A DNA stretch of 64,000 nt from Citrus sinensis (GCF_022201045.2 NC_068558.1:47905501-47969500), one strand, 5' to 3'; positions 25,801 to 37,474 are shown, counted from the first letter of the stretch. Numbers and translations are program-made. Notes: generated by a model not told the origin, from the letters alone.

Positions 25801-26160
25801 ATATATCATAAGCCTCCAAAATACATTTGCATTACTGACGATTTTTATTTGGGCTTGGCAACAACATAAGTTCCTCAAAGAATTTGATGGTATTTTCAAC
25901 GCAAAAGTCTTCGTTTTGGGATTTCGGGATGAATATTTTGTTTTAATTGCTTTGCTTTGCTCTTGATTTTCTTTTGTTGCTGTGGGGAAGCAGTGTTGTG
26001 GTAGTGTGAAATTATCACTGTCTTGTGTAACCCATAATATCTATTTTAGCTTACGTTTTAGTTTGGTCGTGTTTTATTGACTAGAAGGAGAAGCTTAACA
26101 GTTTGTGCTTCTTAATTGGGATGAATATCTTGAGGTCATCTAAAGAGTAAGAAATGCTTC
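22818..26160. other. Intergenic and 5' leader region upstream of the membrane-anchored protein gene
   Basis: The first 500 bases are the probable 3' UTR of the WD40 gene. An AT-rich dispersed repeat lies at 23555-23788. The part from about 24900 on is richer in T-tracts and likely holds the promoter and a 5' UTR intron of the next gene, because a good acceptor (CTTCTTGACAG) sits at 26156-26166, just before its start codon. The short open frames at 25174-25446 contain no recognisable protein. Confidence 0.45.
23555..23788 (-). repeat. AT-rich dispersed repeat, copy A
   Basis: The reverse complement of this block aligns by eye with 58073-58325. Shared stretches include TATAATTTAAAA, ACAATATTAAAATATTT, GATATAATTTTTTATTT-like sequence and TTTTAATAATTTTATCAAAA. 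It has no coding content. The two copies lie in opposite orientation, 34 kb apart, consistent with a non-autonomous transposon family, but ends and target duplications were not resolved. Confidence 0.6.
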
Positions 26161-26187
26161 TTGACAGATAAATGTCTCCAGAATGTA

Positions 26188-27900
26188 ATGGCAGGAGCTG
26201 AAGCAAGGGCTGTGTGGCAGAGGGCAGCTAATCGTTGCTTTGTCCAAGAAGATGCCAAAAGAGCTCCCAAGTTAGCTTGCTGCCAATCATCGTCTTCATC
26301 GTCCAAACAGGTTGATGCAGGACCTGCTGGTGTAGCAGATGCACCAGATCACCCTGCTGCAGGATTCATGCCTCTAAACATGAATCATTTGTATTCTGAA
26401 CTGCCTTCTGATACAAGATGGTGGCTTCAGCTGCAACCTAACTACGGCTGCCAAAAAGGTTTAACAAGTGAGCAAATAAGTGCTGTGGAGGCTGAGATGG
26501 AAGCCTTGAGAGCTGGCTTTGTCAATTCACCCTCTAAGTTCAGTGGGGACCCCTCATTAGATAGCACCGGTGGTACTCTTGTTGATGGCAGTATAAACAA
26601 TGATGTTTCTCACGATGAGCTTTATAATAGAGTCTCCGCTGTTTGTAGGAATAAAGATCCTGAAGTTAGGAAACAAAATGTAGAGGCTGTAGATTGTAAG
26701 ACAACCCAGGAATTTATTGAACTTATGGATATTAGGGAGAACTATGAATTTATTGAAATGGATTCTGTAGGATGCCCGAGTTCCAAAACATCCAAGGAAC
26801 CCTGTTTTGATCCAGAATCTCCCTGGATTGGGGGTGGAAAGACTGAGCCGTGGTGGCGCACAACTGATAAAGATGATTTGGCCTCCTTGGTTGCCCAGAA
26901 GTCAGTCAGCTACATGGAAAACTGTGACCTTCCTCCACCTCAGAAGAAGCATACTAGGGCCCACCCTTATGCTCGTTCTCGGGCCTCTGATCTTGATGAA
27001 ACGTCATCTTTGCATTTGAAATACCAAACTGATTACATTTCCAATCCAGTTGTTCATGCTCAGGGCTCTCCTGATTCTAGAAGAGCTTCAGTTGAAGAAG
27101 GGCAAATGCCATTTGGTTCTAGCGAATCATTCGGGTATATTTTAATGTCATATTTTCTGGTTGTTTATTGCATGAAATTGAATTGAAGATTAGTTTTTAT
27201 TTCTCTATGAACATTCATAGGGGTGTCTCATGTGAATTTTTATATCCCTAGCAAATCAAAGTTTCCGGCGTAGTAATATTCAACGCTATGATTCTGCTAG
27301 TATGAGTAGGTAAATAACTTGCATATGTACTTCCGCGCATGCTTGTGCGCTTGCATCAATGTCCAACACAGCTATATACATTGGCTTAATCTTTGCTGAA
27401 TTTTTTATCTTATTAACAGGTGTAGCACAGCACACAAGGGCATCTCAGAAACACAAGAAGTTTCTGAGGGTGACCCTTGCAAGGCTCAACTATTAGAAGC
27501 TCTCCGACATTCTCAAACACGAGCAAGGGAAGCTGAGACGGCAGCAAAGGAAGCCTATGCTGAGAAGGAGCATATCCTCAAGCTCTTCTTCAGACAAGCC
27601 TCGCAACTTTTTGCATATAGACAGTGGTTCCAAATGCTGCAGCTAGAAGCCCTTTACTTCCAGATCAAGAATAGTGACCAGCCAATCTCCACTCTCTTCC
27701 CAGTGGCCCTTCCATGGGTGCCTCCCAAAGGTAGGAAAACAGGAAAGAATTGGCAGAAAGCTGCAAAGGGCAAAAGAGGGAAGCAAGGCCGACCAAAACA
27801 TGACATGTCAAAGTATGCTTTTGCTTTTGCGTGGGGCTTGGGTCTTGTTGGCGCTGGTTTGCTATTGGGATGGACTGTGGGATGGATGTTACCTTTCTAG
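26188..27900 (+). CDS. Plant protein of unknown function with C-terminal membrane segment (At2g46550-like)
   Basis: Exons 26188-27134, 27262-27309 and 27420-27900 give 491 aa. The start ATG at 26188 begins MAGAEARAVWQRAANRC and lies 22 bases after a UTR splice acceptor. Residues 60-330 are polar and low in recognisable motifs (PSDTRWWLQLQPNYGCQKGL is the most distinctive stretch). The last exon encodes a charged helix of coiled-coil type (LLEALRHSQTRAREAETAAK, AEKEHILKLFF), a basic Lys/Arg/Gly-rich stretch, then one hydrophobic segment (FAFAWGLGLVGAGLLLGWTV) ending at LPF. That arrangement suggests a tail-anchored membrane protein with a cytosolic body. I do not know its function. By position it corresponds to Arabidopsis At2g46550. 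The middle splice (27134 to 27262, acceptor AAAG|T) is the phase-consistent choice but is less certain than the others. Confidence 0.78.
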
Positions 27901-28744
27901 CGACGTATGAGAGCATTAACTGAATCCGTGCTTCTTGTGATGAATGATTTTACTAAGGAAAGTGTTTGAATCAAAATTAGGTAGATATATGTATGTGGTT
28001 AATTAGATTTCTTGGTCTCTGTAAGTAGGTGAATCTTCTCTCCTTTTCGTTTTTGCTTTCTATGTAGTTTAATGATAAGGTTCGTGTGTGTGTATGTATA
28101 TTAGTCGAACATGTCATCCGACTGCAATCTCGTTTTGTTACTCTAAAATCCCTATCTCAGTGATGATTGATGAAGTGATCTGCGTTTGAAAGCTGAAACC
28201 TCTTCCACCTCCTATTCGTATTTTTGATGGTTGATGTGTATTATCAACTTTAGTAGATTTATCAAAGCAAAATTTAAAACATGTTCCAACACTAAAATGT
28301 GAAATGTATTCGTTAAAAACGTGTTTCATCACTAAAAGGAGATTCGGTTGGATTTTATTTGTTTATTGGAAGTGATTTACACGATCTTAACGAATTAGAT
28401 TATGTTAAATAATAATAAGAATAAGAAGAAGAAGAAGAAGAAGAAGAAGATCCCCCTGAAATTAAGAAATTGTTTTTAAGGGAAAAATTTAAAAAAAAAA
28501 AATTGAGAGAGAGAGAGAGAGAGAGAGCAATTATATTCGGCAAACTGACAATTGCTTGACCCGACCCGAACATTATTATACCGGCCCGGGTAATTTACGC
28601 ACTGCTAATTTTTTTTTTTTAAAAAAAAAAAAGACAAAAGAAAAGAAGAAGAAGAGCCAAAAGCAAAGCAAGATAAACACAGATCCGCATCCGCTGACCC
28701 ACATTGCAAAGACCCAAAACAACTCTCTGGAAATATTAGAAAAG
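27901..28744. other. Spacer between the membrane-anchored protein and B9-like genes
   Basis: Probable 3' UTR followed by the promoter of the next gene. It contains a GAA run at about 28424-28449, an AG dinucleotide run at 28505-28528, and a T-tract/A-tract pair around 28610-28632 that can form a hairpin. No gene is seen. Confidence 0.5.
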
Positions 28745-30221
28745 ATGGCGGTGATGGAGAAGCTGAGAATGTTTGTCGCACAAGAGCCGGTCGTTGCAGC
28801 TTCTTGCCTTATGGGTGCTTTTGGTATCCAATCCCTGAATGCACTTCTCAATTTTTGTTCCATTAATTGTTATCTATCTGTTAATCGATTGATACGTTGG
28901 GCAAATATCAGTTAAATTGGGGCGAGGCGAATATGCTAGTTTTTCTTCTGGTTACGTTACGGTTATTATTTGTGGCCTTCTCAAGTAAAATTCCCATGTT
29001 ATTATTCATAGGTTTTTGATTCCTGTTGTTTATTCAATCCTGTAAGATAGTCTTTTTAGGTTTCTACTTAATTTTTTTTTTTTTCACCGAGTATGCACTT
29101 CAATTTTTGATATCTTTTCATTTACCAGAAATGCTATCTTTAACTAGTATGATATAGTTAAGACGAATTATGTGGAAATGTTCTACGAAACTGTATTGTT
29201 CTTCTCGTTTGAGCCCTATATTCAAAAGTCTAGATGGAGATTACATTATTATTATGTATCTTTCACGGCTTTTTATGTTGATTATTAAGTAATTTCACTT
29301 ATGTTTACACCTATCGATTTAAATTTTTATGAGCAGAAGATACGTTACGTGGTGAATGCGTTATTCTTTGTCTTTACAGAAAATAAACCATGAGTGCTTT
29401 CTGCAGCGCAATGAGTTGGTTTTTTTTTTTTTTTTCCTTTTGAGGAAACAATTATTCATCTTCCTGGTGAGTGATTTTGAGGAAACAATTATTCATCTTC
29501 CTGGTGAGTGACAATTAACTTTTTTTGTGAAAATCCCAGGCCTCTTCCTTCCAGCTGTTGTAAGGCCCATGCTAGACTCCTTTGAATCATCCAAACAAGT
29601 GCCTCAACCTGCGTTAAGCGATGTGAGTATTGAATTTTGATTTATGATTCACTTTCTGATTCACTGACAAAATTATGGTTGCTTGAGTAGTTTGCAATAT
29701 AAATTTAAGCAAGTGCCTTTTCTGGCTTTAGTTTTTTCTTTTCAATTTTAATGCCATTTACTTTATGCTTTGTAATGTAACACCCTGATAACATAATTCC
29801 TAGACTTGCTTCTGTTGTTGAAATAGGTCTTCTTGAATTAGGTTTAATTTTCTCCTCTGGCTGTTATCACGTGAAATCCTAATATGAATTTCATTCTTAT
29901 TTGACTTTTTAACTCATTTTTTTGGAAGGAAAAGAAAATTTCCTGAAATGTATATGGCTAAAATTGTCATGTCTGAATGACTAAATGAATTGGCTGCCTA
30001 CCTAATTCCTTTTAGCAATCTGATGCAGTTAGATCAGAGAGTAACAGTAATATGAAATTTCGCTTATAACACTGAAGATGCAAATTCTGTTACTGTAAAT
30101 GTGTTTCACAGGAATTTCTTCACCTTCATGTCATGTATCAGCTTACATTCTAGTAATTTTATTACTTTGTCTTGCATCATTGCAGGTGGTTGCAGGTGTG
30201 ACTGGGAAAAAACAGCAGTGA
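28745..30221 (+). CDS. Complex I B9/NDUFA3-like small protein (At2g46540-like)
   Basis: Three exons, 28745-28823, 29540-29622 and 30186-30221, give a 65-aa protein in closed phase. It begins MAVMEKLRMFVAQEPVVAAS. The middle hydrophobic stretch CLMGAFGLFLPAVVRPML is a single membrane span, and the tail is VVAGVTGKKQQ. Length and one-span topology fit accessory subunits of mitochondrial NADH dehydrogenase. From memory, the Arabidopsis protein at the equivalent position (At2g46540) is listed as the B9/NDUFA3 type, so the likely site is the inner mitochondrial membrane. No cleavable presequence is apparent, which is usual for these subunits. Each exon alone is too short to score as a gene. Intron 1 carries an exact 37-bp tandem duplication with a donor-like motif. 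The function rests on recalled synteny and should be held at moderate confidence. Confidence 0.75.
29438..29511 (+). repeat. Exact 37-bp tandem duplication in intron 1 of the B9-like gene
   Basis: The units 29438-29474 and 29475-29511 are identical. Each starts TTTTGAGG and ends CTGGTGAGTGA. The second copy ends 28 bases before exon 2 at 29540. The shared CTGGTGAGTG matches a 5' splice-site consensus. Identity of the copies suggests a recent event. Confidence 0.9.
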
Positions 30222-31380
30222 TTTGATTTACGAATTAACTTGAAGATCTTAGCACACTGTTCGGGTCTGCGATTTTTTGTTTCTATCGTATCAACAATGA
30301 AATAAGCCTGAGTTTTAACTGTGAAACAGGACAAATGAATTTGTTGCATATTGGACATCATCATATTTTGTGTAGAATTATGAATATTTCATGTTGTGTT
30401 GAATTTTAAATCAGCAAAGGTTCATTGGGACCCATGCATTTCAGGGAAAACCTGGGAAATTCACTGCTACTCTTTCTCTTACAATCTCATTTCCATCCCA
30501 TTGGCTGATCTTGTCATTTTAGTTGAGTGAATTTATTAGATTTCTGAAAGTATTACACTAAAAAATAATTGTGTACGTAGTGTTTTATGAGACACTTGGT
30601 TTTCGCAATTTCGTCCTCTGTTCTGATTTATCTGTTACCCATGTAGACATCCATATGAGATTAATAGGTTATTACTGGTAGGACATTTGCTTGTGTCCAG
30701 AAAAAGAAAGCTGAGCCAATCTGGTCATTCAGCAAATTGGCTTCGATGATTGTACAAATAAGCAGGTAATATGTTTGGTCAGTCGTCGTTTTGGTTCCAC
30801 TTTGATACAGAAATACAATTCCCCCACTCCCTGAGCTGTGTCCAAGTTCTTAGGTTCATTTGTTTTGGCAGTCCATATTTCATTTATGTCGTGTTAATGA
30901 TTGTTGCTTATCCAGAACGAAAAATAACCAAACACGAAAAAGTGGAACTAAAGATCATGCATCCTTTTATTTGCATTTCTAGCAAACAATTGAGAATTAA
31001 GAGATTGCTACCGTGGGGTTGTAATATGTAATATTTTCTAGGCTTTGGGGAGAATCGAGCCATATGCTTCATATTCATTTCTTACAAATATGAGATATTC
31101 CCACCCAATGCTGCGGCTGTTGCTATTGAGATTTATTTACACGCCAGAGAGAGTTGCAATCCTAGGCCCATCACCAGAAAAAAAGCATCGCGGAATCCAG
31201 CTAGCTTAAGAAGTAGGCATTGATGGGCTATGCTAGATTACATTTGATACGTCATTTTCATCACCAGAGATTAATTATCACCCAAGCAAAACAAAATAAA
31301 GGAAATAAAGTAGTACACTACAGGTAATTCATTAATAAACTAGCAAATGTAAGTTCCCGGTACGCAAAGGAAGAAGTCAA
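30222..31380. other. Convergent intergenic spacer
   Basis: This lies between the 3' ends of the B9-like gene (+) and the DUF688-like gene (-), and holds their 3' UTRs. I see no further gene, RNA or mobile element. Confidence 0.5.
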
Positions 31381-32991
31381 TCAACTGAGAAGGCCATCTT
31401 TCTTGGCTTTTCTACTTCTCCATGGAAGCACAACCACTTGCTTCAAGCCCCCATATATAGTCGCCTGCATTGTCAAAACAACAGAAACTTTTACTCCCAA
31501 CACACAAAGTTTATAAGATTTGCCGCAAATTGGGGGATGACCATTACCGCATACATGCAAAAAATATCCAAAAGCAGGAGAGGAAAAGAATATTAAGATG
31601 GAATGATAAAGCAAATCAAAATGTTGAAAGACGATGAACGTACGGCAGGCAGGCCTAATTATGTTATGACTTAATTTAAAATTAAGTAGATTTGATCCAT
31701 CTTGTATGATAACAAATTTTATAATCATTTTTGTTTCAAATTATAGACTTTATTTCTTACTTTCAACAAGGCTAAAAAGAACAGCACCACCTTAACTTGT
31801 CGCTAGTGACTAGTACTTAAAGCATCGGCTGGCTAACTGTGTCACCTAACCTAACCTGTCATGTGCCAGTGAAATCCATATCCACTGCCCATTTTGGTAT
31901 AACTGGGGACCTCTGCAATAAAACTTGAATCCAAACTTCCGGCCAACAAATAAAACTATTTTTTGCAGTAGCAGTTGACGTCCATTTAAAATTTCTTTCT
32001 ATTGCTATTACAAGAAGTCACTAGTTAAACAGTTGCACTGCATAAAAGAAGTCATGGGCCAGTGCAAATTACAATAGCAAGATTACTAATCAAAGTAATC
32101 CCATATTAAAAAAAAAAGATTTTAGAAATCAGTGAGGAAAGAAAATGATTAATTTTGGATGCTCAAAAACTTCAGAATAGGAAAATTTTACCACCAAATG
32201 AGTTTAAAAGAAAAAAAGTTAATAATAATAACAAAGATAATAAGCGAAAAAAACCTTACCCAGAAGCGAGGCCTAGCAGTGGCAACAGAGACATTAGTAA
32301 AGCTGCCAGATCTTCTGATCCTTGTGATCTTATCACTAGTGCAATTGCTTGAGCTTCCTTCCTCTGCTCTGCTGCATTCAGTTTCACAAAACCTATCCAC
32401 AGAAGATGGAAAGACATAACTACCCCCACCAACCTCTCTTTTATTGCTCTTTAACCCATTCTCACGCCAAGAACCAAAAACCCCTTTCTCTTTCTTCACG
32501 ATCTTACTATTACTAAGCACCACAACACCAAACTCATCACTATCTTTTTTATTTTTATGTTCAGGACTTAAAGTACTCCCACGAAAAGACCCATAACACT
32601 CACTACTCATTCTAAACGAAGGAGTCTGAAACCTAGACGACCGAGCCACATAAGGACCTTCAAGAACAGTGGTGGGTGAGGACAGTTTGGTAATATTATT
32701 AGCATTAGCATTAGCAGCATCCATGATCAAAAGCCTTGGAGGCAACTCTAAACACTTGTGAGAAAAATCAGTTTTCGACGTGTCTGGCAGAGTGATGACA
32801 GTGGTGCAAGGCTTGGGCTTGCCAGGCTCTTCTTCCCATCGAAATGGGACCGAAGCTGAAGTCCGAAGTGGTGGGGTTAGCATTCCAGGCCTCTCTGGTG
32901 ACTGCATACTTGCTCTTGCTGTTATTGAAAAAAGTGGTAGCTTTAGCGTTGAGCTTTGCCCTTCATCCATCGCTTCAGAATCAGGCCACAT
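31381..32991 (-). CDS. DUF688-like small plant protein (At2g46535-like)
   Basis: Two exons on the minus strand: 32260-32991 (first) and 31381-31464 (second). They are joined in phase 0 across a GT-AG intron and give 271 aa. The N-terminal part carries RASMQSPERPGMLTPPLR and then SVPFRWEEEPGKPKP. The latter is the PF-WEE-PGKP motif typical of plant DUF688-type proteins, whose biochemical role is unknown. The middle is Ser/Lys-rich and probably disordered. The last exon ends in ATIYGGLKQVVVLPWRSRK, a short conserved-looking tail that would be missed without the splice. A CT/GA tract (33007-33029) lies just upstream of the start codon, in the likely leader. By position it corresponds to At2g46535. 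Function is not predictable from sequence. Confidence 0.82.
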
Positions 32992-33006
32992 GGTCTTCTT
33001 CTTCTT

Positions 33007-33029
33007 CTCTCTCTCTCTCTCTCTCTCTC
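33007..33029 (-). repeat. (GA)n tract in the leader of the DUF688-like gene
   Basis: An uninterrupted CT run on the plus strand (GA on the coding strand) lies 16 bases upstream of the start codon. GA tracts in plant leaders are known binding sites for BPC/GAGA-type factors. Function here is inference. Confidence 0.6.
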
Positions 33030-34631
33030 ACTCACTGCGAGTGTTTACGTGTTGTCTTGTGCTTTATTTAGACAATGGAGACAGTGAGGGAGACGAAGGA
33101 AAGTCCTCGGCCCTTTCGGTTTTGGTCGCTCATTGCTTGTCACTGTTTTAAGTAGAGGTGAACCGTTATTAAATGGTCGATCCTATCTGATTTTGGTGGG
33201 CTCTAAAATAGCACCGATAGAAACTCGCCACGTAAGCATAATGACTTTGGTTGTGTATTTTCTAATGATTAGGGAGATTAATTGCATCTTAACCGTCCAA
33301 AATACTAAAGGCCACAGTGCGTGTTGCGTGCAGTGCACGGCTTTGATTTTGAATGGGTACTAAGTTTCCAATCAGAAAGATGTGGGTACACTTGCATCAC
33401 ATTCTCATGATAATTTGATCTTTTTTAAAAAAAAAATTAACAGTAATGAAAAATACTAATAAAAAGAAATTAAAAGTGGGGTAAATTGACTTGTCGGTAT
33501 CATGAACTAAACTGCCCTCCAATTTTAAATTGAAATAAAGAACAAAAATACAATATTGTGAAAGCAATAAAGCAGCAACATCGTGTCATCCCTTTTAATA
33601 GGTAAACGATGACAGGCTGATCTGGTGATGGCCTTCGCTTTGCTGAAGTGTTATTGGGTCAATCTTTGATTCAAATTAAATTAAAAAAAAAAGGTGGAAA
33701 AAGATTAGATCTTTCAAATGTTTCAACCGATGTAAAAGGCTTGGGTGTTGGCAATACGGCGGTCATGTGCGCACCTGATTTCAATTGGTCAGCATTGGAT
33801 GCCAAGATGTGATATTCTGTTTCAGGAATGAACTTCTTGGATTTTACTTGATACAACAATTTGCCGTTCCGATCAAATGTTTCCTTGTTACCATCGAATC
33901 TCTTGTTGAAAATTTTGAGCGAAACATGATGTGTTAAATGTAAATGATTTGCCAACCTAACTATTTTGTCTGAAAACTGAAATATCTAATCCTGGAAACT
34001 GAATTGGATGCTTTTGAAAATACAAGTAACAAGCAACAACACTTAAAAGGTGCAATCCATTAAGCATATGGGGGCAATGGGGATAATGCAAATTAAATTA
34101 TGATGATTGATGACGATTTTGAGCATTGGAGCCAGCTAGCTGCCAGGGACCGGCGCCCCTCAAAAATGCTAAAAGTCAAAAGGGGGATAAAGAGAAAAGA
34201 GAGTGTCATTTTCAACTTAGGAGAAAGCACGCACAAAGAGCTAGCTGGTTGCAGTAAAGACTGAAGAAGAAGATCCATCTTCTTCTATCTCTCTATTGAC
34301 TTGAGGCTTTTTTGAAAAGTGAAAACCATATTGATCTCTAGCTCCCACTTAATCACTAGACTATTTTGCGTATACTGTGTGTGTATCATTAGTTTAGCGG
34401 ACATGGAACAAAGACAACTTTTAAAAAAGTATAACGACAATAAGAACATAGACGTGTAAAACAAAGCAGTTTTTTTAAGACGACCCTCTTTAGTCTTTTC
34501 ATATTAGTGAGCTTTTAATAACTTAATAAATTCGTAATGTAAGAAAACAAAGGCTATTTATTAATTAATTTGAGCCACTCTGTTTCTCTTATAGAGCAAA
34601 CACCAGGATCATCTCCAGTTACCTCAAATAA
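33030..34631. other. Intergenic, promoter side of the DUF688-like gene
   Basis: No gene is supported. The open frames here are short and unlike known proteins. The first few hundred bases are the presumed promoter of the minus-strand gene. Confidence 0.45.
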
Positions 34632-34814
34632 TGTTGCAGACAAATGTGATCTCAAGTGATAACTTTGATCCTTTTACTGATGTAATGGGTTTGGTTTATC
34701 TTATCACATGTAAATCTCATTCTGCATTCACATCATTTTTGTAATCTCTATATATGTATATATTGTGCAATGTTTACACCAATGAAATCAATTCACTTCT
34801 CCATATTCCTTGTA

Positions 34815-34826
34815 TGGTATCAGAGC
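34815..34826 (+). other. Primer-binding site (tRNA-iMet type)
   Basis: TGGTATCAGAGC is the 12-base consensus for first-strand priming in plant copia retrotransposons. It follows the left LTR block by about 12 bases and precedes the gag-like frame. Confidence 0.8.
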
Positions 34827-34879
34827 TCCTTGTGCTCTACCCTGTCATTTATTCCTTTATTTATTTAATTTTTTCTTCA

Positions 34880-35250
34880 ATGTCAGATGCAAGTTCTATG
34901 TCGTTTCAAACCACCACAACATCTCCTGATGTCACCAATCTTGGTGGCTGTATTTCCATCGATGCTTCTGCAAAATTGCCACTCAAACTCACCCCTGACA
35001 GCTATCTTACATGGCGGGCTCAATTTATTTCTTTTGCTTTTGGTTATGATTTGCTTGAATACATTGATGGTACATTATCATGTCCCTCTCCAACCAGAGC
35101 CACCAAATTTGACACCTCTTCCTCTACCCCATCCACTCCAAAGTCCAAACCCTGCATGCCTTCACCGGATGCGACAAGATCGCCTCCTCTTTCATTCCAT
35201 TATAGCCTCGACTTCTGAAAAAGTCGCATCTCTTCTGGGACAAGTTCACT
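34880..35250 (+). pseudogene. Copia gag remnant, frameshifted and truncated
   Basis: The frame opens at the ATG at 34880, and the part near LTPDSYLTWRAQFISFAFGY resembles the N-terminal gag region of copia elements (substrate-like L--NY--W). After about 35150 the gag-like reading continues in a different frame (MRQDRLLFHSIIASTSEKV), implying a frameshift. The first frame ends at a stop at 35218. Similarity to gag stops near 35250 and the zinc knuckle and everything downstream are missing. Confidence 0.7.
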
Positions 35251-35690
35251 ACTTTCTATGCAAATTGTGTGCTAAGTTGTTCGATTACCATCTTCACAAC
35301 ACTTTCTTTGCTTCCCGTAACCAAATATCATGGACATACACAAGTGTAAAAACAACATCAGTACCATGTTAGGAGATAAATAATGAAGTATCTGACCTTG
35401 ATTCTTGAAGAAGAGTTGCTGCATGAATGACTGAGAAGCCGTTGTGATCACCTGCACTCACATGATTAGGAAAATTTGAAACAAATTAAAACTGCAGAGG
35501 AGTAACATGAGAGGATTCTTGATTTGACTTTGAAGCTGGAAAAGCAGAGTCAGATTTAAAAAAATGTAACTCTTCGTTCACCTGTAAACCTCACCTTACA
35601 TTCATATCATTATTGTAATCCTGTATCCGTATCTATATTACCATGTTTACGTAAAATGAAATCAATTGACTAATGAATATTTCCTATATC

Positions 35691-36185
35691 TCCCACATGC
35701 TCAATAATATTTTGTTTAATGCACAATTAATAGATTACAGGGAAAAAAGAAAATATCATGCTTGGATGGAAATTCAACTTTTAAATGGGAAAATAACAGT
35801 TCACTGTTACCATGGTATAGGCAAAAATCTAAATCCACAAACAAGCATATTAATCATTTGTCAGCTAGCAAAGTCGAAAAGGACAATAATTAAAGCAAAC
35901 AAACAATGCCAGCAGCACCCAAGATGGTGATCATGAAATATCAAAAAGAAGCACACGTGAATGTAATTGCAAGGCGTGCAGTTGCGCTTTCGTGTCATTT
36001 CATTTCGGACGAATGTCGAGAGATCCAAAAAGGCAGGCAAACTATTGTACCAATCCCATTAATTGTCCGTTTCGGACAGGGTCAACATCTTCGTTCGCTT
36101 GTTCTGAATTTTTATCGAACAAAAATTTACATATTAATTACTAGTTGATAAATTTAAAATATAATATACTTACACTCTATTCATA

Positions 36186-36233
<48 letters not shown>

Positions 36234-36737
36234 ATGACATATAGCATAAAATTATTAAAATCTCTAGAATATTTAGATCATAAAAGAGTCATAAAATTTT
36301 TTGGGACATTCGTGCAAAATATCAAATTTGTGTTCTATTTACCAACGATTCTTTTATTTTTTTCATTGGCTAGGATATAATGATTTAGAAATATTCACAT
36401 ATAAAATTCTATATTTTCAAATGATTTTTCACAAAATTATCTTTGTCCCCTCATATCTTATGAAATTTTATCTGCTATTATACTTATATATTTACATGTA
36501 GAGGTATTGAAAAATTATTGGGCTTCAATTTAAGACACAGCAAAATAATACTTTTCCTTTTTTTTTTTTAATTTGGTCATTTTATATTATATAGATAAAA
36601 TAATCAAATAAAAATTATATTAAAATAATTTTAGTGGTCAAACATAGTCAAAAGACCGAAGTTCAATAATAGAAAAAAGAAGAAGAAGAAAACAGAGATT
36701 TAATTGACTTATTGTTTGAGTTTTATCTATGTTTGTA
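35691..36737. other. Intergenic, AT-rich
   Basis: No gene is supported. It contains a TTA/ATT microsatellite at 36186-36232 (about 15 units). Confidence 0.5.
36186..36232. repeat. (ATT)n microsatellite
   Basis: An uninterrupted ATT/TTA array of about 47 bases. It is likely length-polymorphic. Confidence 0.9.
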
Positions 36738-36746
36738 TTCTTAAAA

Positions 36747-37474
36747 AGAAAATTATCATTGCACCACATTCGTTTTGCCTTATATTCATCCAACCACTAA
36801 AAAATTATAACATGTTCTTTGCACCAACCTTCTTTTTATATTTGTATCAACTAGCCATTTTTGCACTAACACCGTTAAATAATTGAAATAAAATGACAAT
36901 TTTACCCCATATAAATTAAAAGACCATTTTATTTTATAAAAAATTTAAAAAATAAAAAATTATAATGATAAAAATATCCCTAAATTTAATAAAAATAAAT
37001 CCCAAAATTATATTTTTTATTTTTAATAAAAATTATTTTAATATAAAATAATTGTAAAATTTTGGGATTTAATAAAAATTCCCTAAATTATTAAAATTTT
37101 AGGATTTATTCTTTTAATAAATAAATTCAGTTATTTTATTAAAATTTTGCAAAATTATAATTTTTAATAAAAATAATTATTAAAAATTTTGTAAAATCAA
37201 TTGAGCACCTCTATTTGTGATTTATTTTTTATTAATTTAGGGATATTTTTATGACTATAATTTTTTATTTTTCAAAGCTTTTATAAGATAAAATAGTCTT
37301 TTAATTTATTTGGGGGTAAAATTATCATTTTATTAAAATTATTTAACGGTGTTAGTACAAAAATGACTAGTTGATATAAATGTGAAAAGAAAAGTGGTGC
37401 AGAGAACATATAAAAATTTTATGGTGGTTGGATGAATATAAATTAAAATAAAAGTAGTGTAATGATAATTTTCC
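36747..37474. mobile_element. Mutator-type MITE 1 with 9-bp target duplication
   Basis: This 728-bp element has long terminal inverted repeats covering more than 200 bp per arm. The left end is AGAAAATTATCATTGCACCA and the right end in reverse is GGAAAATTATCATTACACTA. The identical 9-mer TTCTTAAAA flanks both sides (36738-36746 and 37475-37483). A 9-bp duplication plus long inverted repeats is the signature of MULE-derived non-autonomous elements. There is no coding capacity. Pairing continues inward through CAACTAG/CTAGTTG and TAAAAGACCATTTTA-like sequences. Confidence 0.85.

Larger units (their letters stand above)
34632..35690 (+). mobile_element. Internally deleted Ty1-copia-type LTR element
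   Basis: The left terminal block (about 34632-34810) and right block (about 35565-35690) share a tail that aligns by eye: TGTAAA, CATTCA-ATCATT, TTGTAATC, TGTTTAC and ATGAAATCAATT-AC. TGGTATCAGAGC at 34815-34826 matches the primer-binding site complementary to initiator tRNA-Met used by copia elements. A gag-like frame starts at 34880. No integrase, reverse transcriptase or RNase H region is present, so only about 1 kb remains. Exact LTR edges and target duplications were not resolved. Confidence 0.75.
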
